A stretch of 7,951 nucleotides of DNA, from NCBI GenBank assembly GCA_050735975.1, contig JBOHVS010000344.1, positions 1 through 7,951 of the forward strand. Reading direction: 5' to 3'. Under the pieces are notes generated by a model. It made no database searches, had not been told where the DNA came from, and saw only the letters and a program-made list of their open reading frames with translations. Source of the DNA: DATMBL01 sp050735975. GTDB taxonomy: Bacteria; Desulfobacterota; Binatia; UBA9968. Every line of letters begins with the position of its first letter. Positions within the stretch are counted from its first letter, which is position 1. A program made the translations under genes and the position numbers. Of the stretch, positions 1-5,746 are shown one piece after another.

Positions 1-521
1 CCAAAGGACTGCTCAAAGCCGCCATCCGTGATGATAACCCTGTGGTCTTCATCGAGCACCGCGGTCTCTACCGCTCACGAGGGGAAGTTTGCAACGGCGA
101 TCAGGTCACCCCGCTTGGAAAGGCATCGGTCGTTCGCGCAGGGAGAGATGTGACCATTGTGGCGCTCGCCAAGATGGTTCAGGCTTCCATTGATGCCGCT
201 GACGAACTAGCCGGGAGTGGTATATCAGCCGAAGTGATCGATCCGCGCACGCTGTCGCCGTTGGATACGAAAACCATCGCCGCTTCGGTGCGAAAGACCA
301 GCCGGCTCGTGATTGTCCACGAGGCGGTTGAACAAGGCGGCATCGGTGCTGAGATTGCGGCCAAAGTTCAGCAAGAGACCTTCTATCACCTGGATAGTCC
401 GATCTTGCGCGTCGCGGCTCCAAACGCGCCGGTTCCTTTCAGCCCGTCGCTCGAGAGAGAATTCGCGCCTGGCAGAGACCGGGTCACCGAAGCGGTTCGC
501 AAACTTCTAAACAACTCCTAA
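1..521 (+). CDS. 2-oxoacid dehydrogenase E1 component, beta subunit (C-terminal part, 5' truncated)
   Basis: This is the thiamine-diphosphate-dependent E1 beta chain of a pyruvate, acetoin or branched-chain 2-oxoacid dehydrogenase complex. It pairs with E1 alpha to decarboxylate the oxoacid and pass the acyl group to the lipoyl E2. The frame is already open at base 3, so the gene begins before the window and about 172 C-terminal residues are visible, roughly half of the usual 325-340. The start reads KAAIRDDNPVVFIEHRGLY, the end of the pyrimidine-binding domain. The transketolase C-terminal domain follows, with PLGKASVVRAGRDVTIVALA, then EVIDPRTLSPLD, then a VHEAVEQGGIGAEIAA stretch and APNAPVPFSPSLE, all typical of E1 beta. 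The GTG at 42 is internal, not a start. No E2 or E3 gene follows. The substrate cannot be decided from this part; acetoin or pyruvate are both possible. Family assignment is firm. Confidence 0.93.
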   Translation, partial: KGLLKAAIRDDNPVVFIEHRGLYRSRGEVCNGDQVTPLGKASVVRAGRDVTIVALAKMVQASIDAADELAGSGISAEVIDPRTLSPLDTKTIAASVRKTSRLVIVHEAVEQGGIGAEIAAKVQQETFYHLDSPILRVAAPNAPVPFSPSLEREFAPGRDRVTEAVRKLLNNS

Positions 522-526
522 AGCCG

Positions 527-556
527 TTGCGTTTTCCTATACCGGGAATCTAAAAT
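527..556 (+). promoter_or_regulatory. Possible sigma-70 promoter for the aldo/keto reductase gene
   Basis: TTGCGT (527-532) and TAAAAT (551-556, five of six matches to TATAAT) are separated by 18 bases. They lie in the 81-base gap between the E1 beta stop and the reductase start. The -35 box is poor (TTG only), so this is tentative. Read-through from the E1 beta operon is the alternative. Confidence 0.35.
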
Positions 557-602
557 AAATCTTCCAGGAGTGACTGCATCACCGCGCAACCCGGAGATAG
601 CT

Positions 603-1502
603 ATGGAGAAACGCAAGCTGGGTCAGACCGACATGAATGTGAGTATTCTCGGCTTCGGCGGATCCGAAATCGGCTACGAACGCGTTTCGTCCACCATCGT
701 CGAGAGGCTGCTTAACAGCGCGCTCGACGGGGGACTCAACGTCATCGATACCGCTGAGTGCTACATTGACAGCGAGGAGCTGATCGGCAAGGCTGTTAGC
801 TCGCGACGCAAGGACTATTATCTCTTCACGAAGTGCGGCCATTTTCACGGTTGGTCCCGTCCCGATTGGACTCCCGCATCGCTGCTAAAGAGCATTGAGC
901 GGAGCCTCAGGCGTCTCAAGACCGACCAGGTGGATCTACTCCAGCTTCATAGCTGTTCAGAACAGGAGCTGTGCAAGGGCGCTGCCATCGATGCGTTGAA
1001 GCAAGCTCGCGATCGTGGCTACACGCGATATATCGGCTACAGCGGCGACGGTAAGGCCGCGCTTTACGCCATTCAGTGCGGCGAGTTTGACACTTTGCAA
1101 ATCTCCGTCAACATCGCTGATCAGGAAGCGCTGGATTTGACTTTACCCCGCGCTATCGAAAACAGTATGGGCGTTATCGCCAAGCGCCCACTCGCGAATT
1201 TCGCCTGGGCCAGTGGCAACCGACCGCCGCGCGACTCCTACGGGTATCCTTACTGGGAAAGACTCGGACATTTGAAATACGATTTTCTCCAAGCAGATAC
1301 GAAAGGATCGGTCGCGACCGCGCTTCGCTTCACGCTAAGCATTCCAGGAGTCCATACGGCAATCGTCGGAACCGCGAATCCCGGGCGGTTCGCGGAAAAC
1401 GCTTCGGCTCTAAAGACCGGGCCGCTGGCGCATGAACTGTTTGAGAGCATTCGCAGTCGCTGGCGCCAAGTCGCAAAACCCAACTGGACTGGACAGACCT
1501 AG
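603..1502 (+). CDS. Aldo/keto reductase family oxidoreductase
   Basis: This is a cytosolic, presumably NADPH-dependent carbonyl reductase of the (alpha/beta)8-barrel AKR superfamily; the substrate is unknown. Starting at ATG 603 it has 299 residues, normal for the family. The N-terminus reads KRKLGQTDMNVSILGFGGSE, the typical first strands. The catalytic tetrad is complete: Asp49 and Tyr54 (NVIDTAECY), Lys77 (LFTKCGH) and His116 (VDLLQLHS). The C-terminal part (SIPGVHTAIVGTANPGRFAEN, split here as SIPGVHTAIVGT and ANPGRFAEN) is the usual cofactor-phosphate-binding region. The start was chosen because GGAG at 593-596 sits six bases before ATG 603. The alternative GTG at 570 would add 11 residues but directly abuts its only purine-rich stretch. 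It follows the E1 beta gene by 81 bases and might be co-transcribed. The family call is safe; the physiological role is not known. Confidence 0.93.
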   Translation: MEKRKLGQTDMNVSILGFGGSEIGYERVSSTIVERLLNSALDGGLNVIDTAECYIDSEELIGKAVSSRRKDYYLFTKCGHFHGWSRPDWTPASLLKSIERSLRRLKTDQVDLLQLHSCSEQELCKGAAIDALKQARDRGYTRYIGYSGDGKAALYAIQCGEFDTLQISVNIADQEALDLTLPRAIENSMGVIAKRPLANFAWASGNRPPRDSYGYPYWERLGHLKYDFLQADTKGSVATALRFTLSIPGVHTAIVGTANPGRFAENASALKTGPLAHELFESIRSRWRQVAKPNWTGQT

Positions 1503-1511
1503 CTTAGGTCT
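1495..1511 (+). repeat. Perfect 7-bp hairpin over the reductase stop codon
   Basis: AGACCTA (1495-1501) and TAGGTCT (1505-1511) are exact reverse complements around a three-base GCT loop. The stop codon TAG (1500-1502) lies inside. No T-run follows, so it is not a classical intrinsic terminator. It could stabilise a 3' end or be part of the degenerate repeat region that begins just after it. Confidence 0.5.
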
Positions 1512-1533
1512 AACAGCGTTCCCTGCTGGCTGC

Positions 1534-1639
1534 CCTTTGCGCTTTGCTTCCTATTCCCCGCTGACCTCTGATCTCTATCCTCCATGTGGCTCCCTGCCCT
1601 TTGCTCTTTGCGCTTTGCTCCCTGCTCTTTGCTTCTTAC
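1534..1639 (+). repeat. Degenerate heptanucleotide tandem repeat, pyrimidine-rich
   Basis: The gap between the reductase and the transporter is strongly C/T-biased on this strand and falls into 7-base units close to TCTTTGC. The clearest block is 1591-1639, seven consecutive heptads: TCCCTGC, CCTTTGC, TCTTTGC, GCTTTGC, TCCCTGC, TCTTTGC, TTCTTAC. Two more copies are at 1534-1547 (CCTTTGC, GCTTTGC), and diverged heptads such as TGACCTC and TGATCTC lie between. One 8-base unit near 1583-1590 keeps the phase from being perfect. Short 7-base tandem repeats are known in some bacterial genomes, for example cyanobacteria. No protein is credible here: the + strand open frame crossing it is low-complexity. 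Confidence 0.7.
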
Positions 1640-1706
1640 TCAGCTTGCAAATTAATATTGGCTCGGATTATGTGAGTACTTTCACCTGGAATCGAGACAT
1701 AGGCGC

Positions 1707-2567
1707 GTGCTCGCTGAAATCATCGCCATTTTTTCCGCCATGGGCTGGGCAGGCGATTCCGTCCTGGTCCGGCTGGGCATCCGGAACTCCAACATATTCG
1801 CAGCGATGTTGGTCAGCTTTACCGTCTCCGCCGCTTGCATTTGGACGTACCTTGTACTCACGACTTCGCTCGATTTTCTCCGCTCACCCGCGATGATTTA
1901 TTTTCTGATTAGCGGCTGTCTTCAACCCCTGTTCGCGCGGGCCCTATTCTACGAGGGTATAACACGTCTCGGAGTCGCACGCGCGGGACCGATTCGCGGG
2001 GCCGAACCGCTATTCGCTACCGTCATCGCGGTGACGCTTCTACAGGAGGAACCAGGGCTGATGGTTTATCTGGGGACGCTGCTGATCATGGCAAGCCTGT
2101 GGCTAATCTCGGGTAGGCAAACCGGCGAGGCCAAGTGGCGGCTTTTCGACATCGCTTTTCCGCTCCTGGCTGCGTTGGTTTCGGCCATCTCTCAGACTTT
2201 GCGCAAACAAGGTCTCATGATTCTTCCCGATCCGTTCGTTGCAACGGTCACCGTCACATCCGTGTCGTTGGCGCTTTTCGTGGTTTTCTTGCTGCTAACC
2301 AAGCGGACGAAATCGCTCCGCATGGAGCGGGATAGTTTTCTCTTCTTTCTTGGAGCAGCATTCGTGGCGACCTCGGCGCAGATCGCAAACTTCATCGCGT
2401 TAGGCCGAGGGCACGTTTCCGTTATCATCCCGCTGCTCAACACCACGCCTCTGTTTACTTTGCTTTTCAGCGGCTTGTTTTTACGCAACGTGGAGAAATT
2501 GAATTCGAGAATCGTGGTGGGCGCACTGCTGATGGTGTCGGGCGTCGTGCTCATCACCAGCCGTTGA
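1707..2567 (+). CDS. EamA/DMT-family transporter (RhaT-like drug/metabolite exporter)
   Basis: This inner-membrane transporter of the drug/metabolite superfamily has 286 residues and about ten hydrophobic helices, at roughly 3-22, 29-50, 62-80, 88-113, 118-135, 146-165, 175-197, 209-231, 236-257 and 267-283. The two EamA repeats are about 3-134 and 146-283. Each ends with the family's pre-helix pattern: GPIRGAEPLFATVIAV in the first half and IIPLLNTTPLFTLLF in the second. Substrates of such proteins range from amino acids to drugs and sugars, and nothing here singles one out. The start is GTG 1707, since the frame upstream opens only at 1656 and contains no ATG or GTG. The next ATG, at 1740, would cut into helix 1. 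The ribosome-binding site is weak (AGG at 1701). It is probably transcribed alone or with the reductase, from which it is separated by the heptad repeat. Confidence 0.88.
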   Translation: MLAEIIAIFSAMGWAGDSVLVRLGIRNSNIFAAMLVSFTVSAACIWTYLVLTTSLDFLRSPAMIYFLISGCLQPLFARALFYEGITRLGVARAGPIRGAEPLFATVIAVTLLQEEPGLMVYLGTLLIMASLWLISGRQTGEAKWRLFDIAFPLLAALVSAISQTLRKQGLMILPDPFVATVTVTSVSLALFVVFLLLTKRTKSLRMERDSFLFFLGAAFVATSAQIANFIALGRGHVSVIIPLLNTTPLFTLLFSGLFLRNVEKLNSRIVVGALLMVSGVVLITSR

Positions 2568-2622
2568 TCTGATCACGAGACCCAAATGGCATGAGAGCGT
2601 GTGAAAATTAGCCGACCCTTCG

Positions 2623-2643
2623 ACGGTGCAATCAATTGACCGT
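2623..2643 (+). repeat. Small imperfect hairpin overlapping the dispersed repeat
   Basis: ACGGT (2623-2627) pairs with ACCGT (2639-2643), and inside it CAAT (2629-2632) pairs with ATTG (2635-2638). There is one bulged G at 2628 and a CA loop. It shares bases 2640-2643 with the stronger hairpin that follows, so the two cannot form together. Confidence 0.4.
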
Positions 2644-2673
2644 TCGTGCTGAGCCGAGTCGAAGCACGAACGG
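2640..2673 (+). repeat. REP-like dispersed hairpin repeat
   Basis: CCGTTCGTGCT (2640-2650) and AGCACGAACGG (2663-2673) form a perfect 11-bp inverted repeat around a 12-base loop, GAGCCGAGTCGA. The loop plus stem gives the CTGAGC...GTCGAAG core of a short intergenic repeat that I recall as very common in environmental bacterial genomes. A fragment in the other orientation (CCCTTCGACGG, 2616-2626) lies just upstream. No T-run follows, so it is not a standard terminator, though it may protect the 3' end of the transporter mRNA. Confidence 0.7.
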
Positions 2674-2713
2674 GTGTCTTTCACACAGTCTGACAATAGT
2701 TGATCGCGTCCAC

Positions 2714-2741
2714 TTGACGCACCTTGGCTCTACGATATTAT
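2714..2741 (+). promoter_or_regulatory. Sigma-70-like promoter for the sigma-54 activator gene
   Basis: TTGACG (2714-2719, five of six matches) and TATTAT (2736-2741, five of six) are separated by 16 bases. A transcript would start near 2748, giving a leader of about 67 bases before ATG 2815. Genes for such activators are usually made from housekeeping promoters, which fits. Confidence 0.55.
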
Positions 2742-2814
2742 TGGTAACCTCGGAGCGATTAGAATTCCGCTCTGCTCCAGTTCGATGGATTCAGTTAGGT
2801 AGATCGATACTTCT

Positions 2815-4767
2815 ATGGCGGATACAGTAAGCAGCACAGTTCCTCTTCGCGGTCTTGATGAAGACGCCGCGCTCCGGACGATTCTGGAGGGCACGGCGAA
2901 CGAGACGGGTGAGCGCTTTTTTGCCGCCCTCGTTGAAAACCTTGCCAGGGCGCTGAACACCCACGGCGCCTGGGGTACTGAGTATATCCAAGAATGCCGC
3001 CGGCTGCACGCCCTAGCCTTCTGGATGGACGGGCAGTGGATCCAGGATTATGAAGTCGATATCGCCGGAACGCCGTGCGAGCAAGTCATCGACACGGCCA
3101 ATCTAGTCCATTTCCCCGACAATTTGCTTGAATTGTATCCCGATGATCCGGACGTCAAAGAGGTCGGCGCGGTCAGTTATATGGGAATGCCTTTAAAAGA
3201 CGTCGACGGCAGAATTTTGGGGCACTTGGCGGTTATTGATCGACGTCCAATCCCCGAAGAGCCGCGGGTCCTGGCGCTTTTCAGCATTTTTGCGGCTCGA
3301 GCAACCGCCGAAATGCGCAGACTGCGCGCTGAGAAACAAGTTCGTGAGCGCGAAGAAAAACTGCGCGGGCTGTTCGACAGTGCTATGGACGCCGTCATCG
3401 AATTCGACCAAAACCTCAAGGTGACCCGGATGAATCCCGCAGCAGCGCAAGCCTTTCATTGCGAAGCCCAACAGGTGATGGGGGAAGATTTCAGCAGGCT
3501 CATCTCGGAACAGAGCCAAAAAAAGCTCAGGACCCTAATTCACGAACTTGGCGCCGGCAACCCAGGACGCCGGTCCTTATGGATTCCAGGCGGCCTTCAA
3601 GCCTTGCCTGTCGGCGGGAAGGAGTTTCCAGCCGAGGCGACTTTGTCGCGCTTTGAAATTGAGCGGCAGAGCTTCTACTCCGTTATCCTGAGGAACATCA
3701 ATGAGAGACTCGAAGCCGACCGTAAGATTCATTCGCTGGCGGCGGAAGCGGAGTATCTGCGGGAAGAGATCAAGAGCCTCTTTGGGTTTGACGCAATTCT
3801 CGGGCAGAGCGAAGCGCTGAAACGTGTCTTGGAAGACATCGAGCAAGTCGCAGTCACGGACACGACGGTTCTGATTCTCGGCGAGACCGGCACGGGCAAA
3901 GAGCTGATTGCCCGAGCGATTCATGGGGCCAGCCGGCGGCGAGACAAGCCGCTCATCACGATCAACTGCGCTGCGATCCCGGCGGCGCTTATGGAGAGCG
4001 AATTTTTCGGGCATGAAAAGGGCGCCTTTACCGGAGCCACTCAGAGACGCGAGGGACGCTTCGCGCTGGCGGATCATGGAACGATTTTTCTCGACGAGAT
4101 CGGCGAATTATCCCTCGACTTGCAGGCCAAAATTTTGCGCGTGTTGCAGGAGGGAGAGTTCGCGCCCGTCGGCAGCTCCCATACGAAAAAAGTGGACGTT
4201 CGGGTGATTACCGCGACGAACCGCGATCTCAACCAAGCCGTAAGAGACGGGGGTTTCAGAGAAGATCTCTATTATCGATTGAACGTTTTTCCCATCCAGG
4301 TGCCACCCTTGAGAGAGCGTGACGATGACATTGTCCTGCTCGCGTCCGCGTTTGCGACCAAGTTTGCCCAACGCATAGGGCGTAGGATTGAGCCGTTGTC
4401 TGAGCAATGTAAGACGCGACTGAAGGCATACGCGTGGCCGGGGAACGTTCGCGAGTTGCAAAACGTCATCGAGCGCGCGGTCATCACTTCGCGGGATGGT
4501 TGTCTTAATCTCGACCGTGCCCTTCCTGATACCGGCGGCCCGGCAATTCCTGAAAAGCGACCGGCAGAAGCAACGGCGCCGGAGACTTCAAAGCGAATTC
4601 TGCAAATTCGCGACCTTCAACGGCTCGAGCGTGAAAATATCCTTCGGGCCCTGGAATCCACCGATTGGCGCGTTGCCGGCAAGGACGGCGCCGCCGCCCT
4701 GCTCGGCATGAATCCCTCGACGTTGAATTCCCGCATTCGCGCCTTTAAAATCACGCGGCCGAAATAA
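2815..4767 (+). CDS. Sigma-54-dependent transcriptional activator, GAF-PAS-AAA+-Fis HTH (FhlA-like)
   Basis: This bacterial enhancer-binding protein uses ATP hydrolysis to remodel sigma-54 RNA polymerase at -24/-12 promoters. In its 650 residues the order is: a GAF-like sensor (about 20-165, with SYMGMPLKDVDGRILGHLAV); a charged helical linker (162-185); a PAS domain (about 183-295, starting RGLFDSAMDAVIEFDQ); the AAA+ domain (about 323-550); a variable linker; and a Fis-type helix-turn-helix (about 601-645, ending GMNPSTLNSRIRAFKI). The ATPase is complete: Walker A GETGTGKE (356-363), sigma-54-contacting GAFTGA loop (403-408), Walker B TIFLDE (423-428), ATNR (467-470), arginine finger region FREDLYYR (481-488) and WPGNVREL (541-548). 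There is no receiver domain, so it probably responds to a small ligand or redox signal. The start is ATG 2815: the in-frame ATG at 2785 is closed by TAG five codons later. The ribosome-binding site is poor. The target is unknown; the downstream DUF1326/DUF2182 genes are the nearest candidates. Confidence 0.95.
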   Translation: MADTVSSTVPLRGLDEDAALRTILEGTANETGERFFAALVENLARALNTHGAWGTEYIQECRRLHALAFWMDGQWIQDYEVDIAGTPCEQVIDTANLVHFPDNLLELYPDDPDVKEVGAVSYMGMPLKDVDGRILGHLAVIDRRPIPEEPRVLALFSIFAARATAEMRRLRAEKQVREREEKLRGLFDSAMDAVIEFDQNLKVTRMNPAAAQAFHCEAQQVMGEDFSRLISEQSQKKLRTLIHELGAGNPGRRSLWIPGGLQALPVGGKEFPAEATLSRFEIERQSFYSVILRNINERLEADRKIHSLAAEAEYLREEIKSLFGFDAILGQSEALKRVLEDIEQVAVTDTTVLILGETGTGKELIARAIHGASRRRDKPLITINCAAIPAALMESEFFGHEKGAFTGATQRREGRFALADHGTIFLDEIGELSLDLQAKILRVLQEGEFAPVGSSHTKKVDVRVITATNRDLNQAVRDGGFREDLYYRLNVFPIQVPPLRERDDDIVLLASAFATKFAQRIGRRIEPLSEQCKTRLKAYAWPGNVRELQNVIERAVITSRDGCLNLDRALPDTGGPAIPEKRPAEATAPETSKRILQIRDLQRLERENILRALESTDWRVAGKDGAAALLGMNPSTLNSRIRAFKITRPK

Positions 4768-4831
4768 GGCGGCACAACTACTCTTATTCAATCATGCCTC
4801 GGCCCTCCCGTCGTATGGGTTGGAGCGGGGC

Positions 4832-4860
4832 TGTCATCCTGAACAAAGTGAAGGCTCTGG
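4832..4860 (+). repeat. Degenerate copy of the CTGA...AGT(C)GAAG intergenic repeat
   Basis: The stretch TGTCATCCTGAACAAAGTGA, followed by AGGCTCTGG, resembles a diverged copy of a short repeat that I recall in many environmental genomes in the form TCATCCTGAGCGAAG. It shares the CTGA-N4-AGT-GAAG pattern with the loop region of the hairpin at 2640-2673, so the window probably holds two members of one broad family. It has no strong hairpin of its own. Confidence 0.4.
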
Positions 4861-4885
4861 AGCTAAAATGAGTCACTACCCGCGT

Positions 4886-4912
4886 TTGACGTGCCAAGCA
4901 GAGTGATATAGA
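4886..4912 (+). promoter_or_regulatory. Possible sigma-70 promoter upstream of the DUF1326 gene
   Basis: TTGACG (4886-4891) and TATAGA (4907-4912) lie 15 bases apart, a short spacing. This would give a leader of about 90 bases. A second -10-like box, TAGAAT at 4967-4972, lies closer to the gene in an AT-rich stretch but has no good -35. No GG-N10-GC sigma-54 element with TGGCA/TTGC character was found between 4768 and 5010. Confidence 0.3.
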
Positions 4913-4995
4913 GGGGACCCAGGGGCGAATCTTTCGACTTTCAAGCACTGCGCCGCTGGTTTGTTCTAGAATATTTTTCTAAATAATTTTTTCAC

Positions 4996-5002
4996 AAGGA
5001 GG
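4996..5002 (+). promoter_or_regulatory. Strong Shine-Dalgarno for the DUF1326 gene
   Basis: AAGGAGG is followed by eight bases and then ATG 5011. It is the best ribosome-binding site in the window and sits behind an AT-rich leader (4971-4993). High translation of the DUF1326 protein is therefore likely, in contrast to the weak sites of most neighbouring genes. Confidence 0.85.
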
Positions 5003-5010
5003 AAAATACG

Positions 5011-5613
5011 ATGGCCTACAAACTCGAAGGAAGCCTTTTGGAAGTCTGCAACTGCGAAGTGCTGTGCCCTTGTTGGGTTGGCATCGACCCGGACAATGGG
5101 ACTTGCGACTCCGCGCTGGCCCATCATTACGATAAAGGGGAGATCGACGGAGTCGATGTGTCCGGTCTGACCGTAGCATTTGCGGTGCACATCCCAGGAA
5201 ACGTGCTCGCAGGCAACTGGCGCGCTGTGGTCCACATCGATGAAAAGGCCACAAAGGAACAGGAGGAAGCGCTACTGAGCGTTTATACCGGCAAGCAAGG
5301 GGGTCCTGTCGCGGACCTGGCAAAGTTGATTGGCGAGGTGGTTGCCGTCGAGCGCTCGCCCATCATGTTCGAGGTTAAGGAAGGCAAGGGAAACCTGCGC
5401 ATAGGGAGCGTCGCTGACTGCGAGATGGAACCTTTCCGTGGTCCCAACGGCGATGTGACAACGCTCCACGATTCCATATTCTCGACCATTCCCGGCTCAC
5501 CCGCATACGTGGCGAAGGCAACGAAATTCAAGATGAAGAACCCTGCACTGGGGCAAAACATCGACCTCAAGGATCACAACGCGATCCAAGGGAAGTTCCT
5601 TTTCCAGACTTAA
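5011..5613 (+). CDS. DUF1326 domain-containing protein, cysteine-cluster
   Basis: This 200-residue soluble protein matches the DUF1326 family; its biochemical function is not known. The N-terminus has the family hallmark EVCNCEVLCPCW, giving Cys13, Cys15, Cys19 and Cys21, with Cys32 nearby (NGTCDSALAHHY) and Cys137 later (VADCEME). Such CxCxxxCxC clusters can bind a metal or carry reactive thiols, but this is inference. The middle part (VDVSGLTVAFAVHIPGNVL, WRAVVHIDEKATKEQEEALL, TGKQGGPVADLAKLIGEVV) agrees with the family pattern, in which a value like a small-molecule or cofactor pocket has been suggested only by fold. No signal peptide or membrane helix is seen, so it should be cytosolic. 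ATG 5011 has a strong Shine-Dalgarno. The next gene, 133 bases downstream, encodes a DUF2182 membrane protein; these two families are often neighbours, so a shared job is likely. Confidence 0.85.
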   Translation: MAYKLEGSLLEVCNCEVLCPCWVGIDPDNGTCDSALAHHYDKGEIDGVDVSGLTVAFAVHIPGNVLAGNWRAVVHIDEKATKEQEEALLSVYTGKQGGPVADLAKLIGEVVAVERSPIMFEVKEGKGNLRIGSVADCEMEPFRGPNGDVTTLHDSIFSTIPGSPAYVAKATKFKMKNPALGQNIDLKDHNAIQGKFLFQT

Positions 5614-5746
5614 ACGGTTCCGGCGCGCGGGTTGCGGGAGGCTGAACGACGTGCGCCGATAGGGAAGAAGAAACTGCAATCGCCGCCCCGGGTCTTGGTG
5701 AATATCGTTGTCGCTCCCGGATGATCTTGAAGCGCAGGGCAGTCGT

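Noticed and set aside
1528..1540. A sigma-54-like match, TGG...TTTGC, in the pyrimidine-rich tract
   Set aside because: The GG and GC are nine bases apart rather than ten, and the TTTGC is simply part of the heptad repeat.
1432..1896. A 154-codon open frame across the reductase end, the heptad repeat and the transporter start
   Set aside because: It overlaps two well-supported genes in another frame, and its middle is a translation of the low-complexity C/T repeat.
2743..2756. GG-N10-GC spacing in front of the activator gene
   Set aside because: The flanks do not match (GAGC in place of TTGC), and a good sigma-70 promoter overlaps the same place.
3577..4077. A 166-codon antisense frame within the activator gene
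   Set aside because: It lies wholly opposite the conserved PAS-to-AAA+ region and has no recognisable domain; it is a shadow of codon bias.
5708..5746. TTG start for the DUF2182 protein
   Set aside because: A better-placed AGGG precedes ATG 5747, and the 13 extra residues are polar and not family-like.
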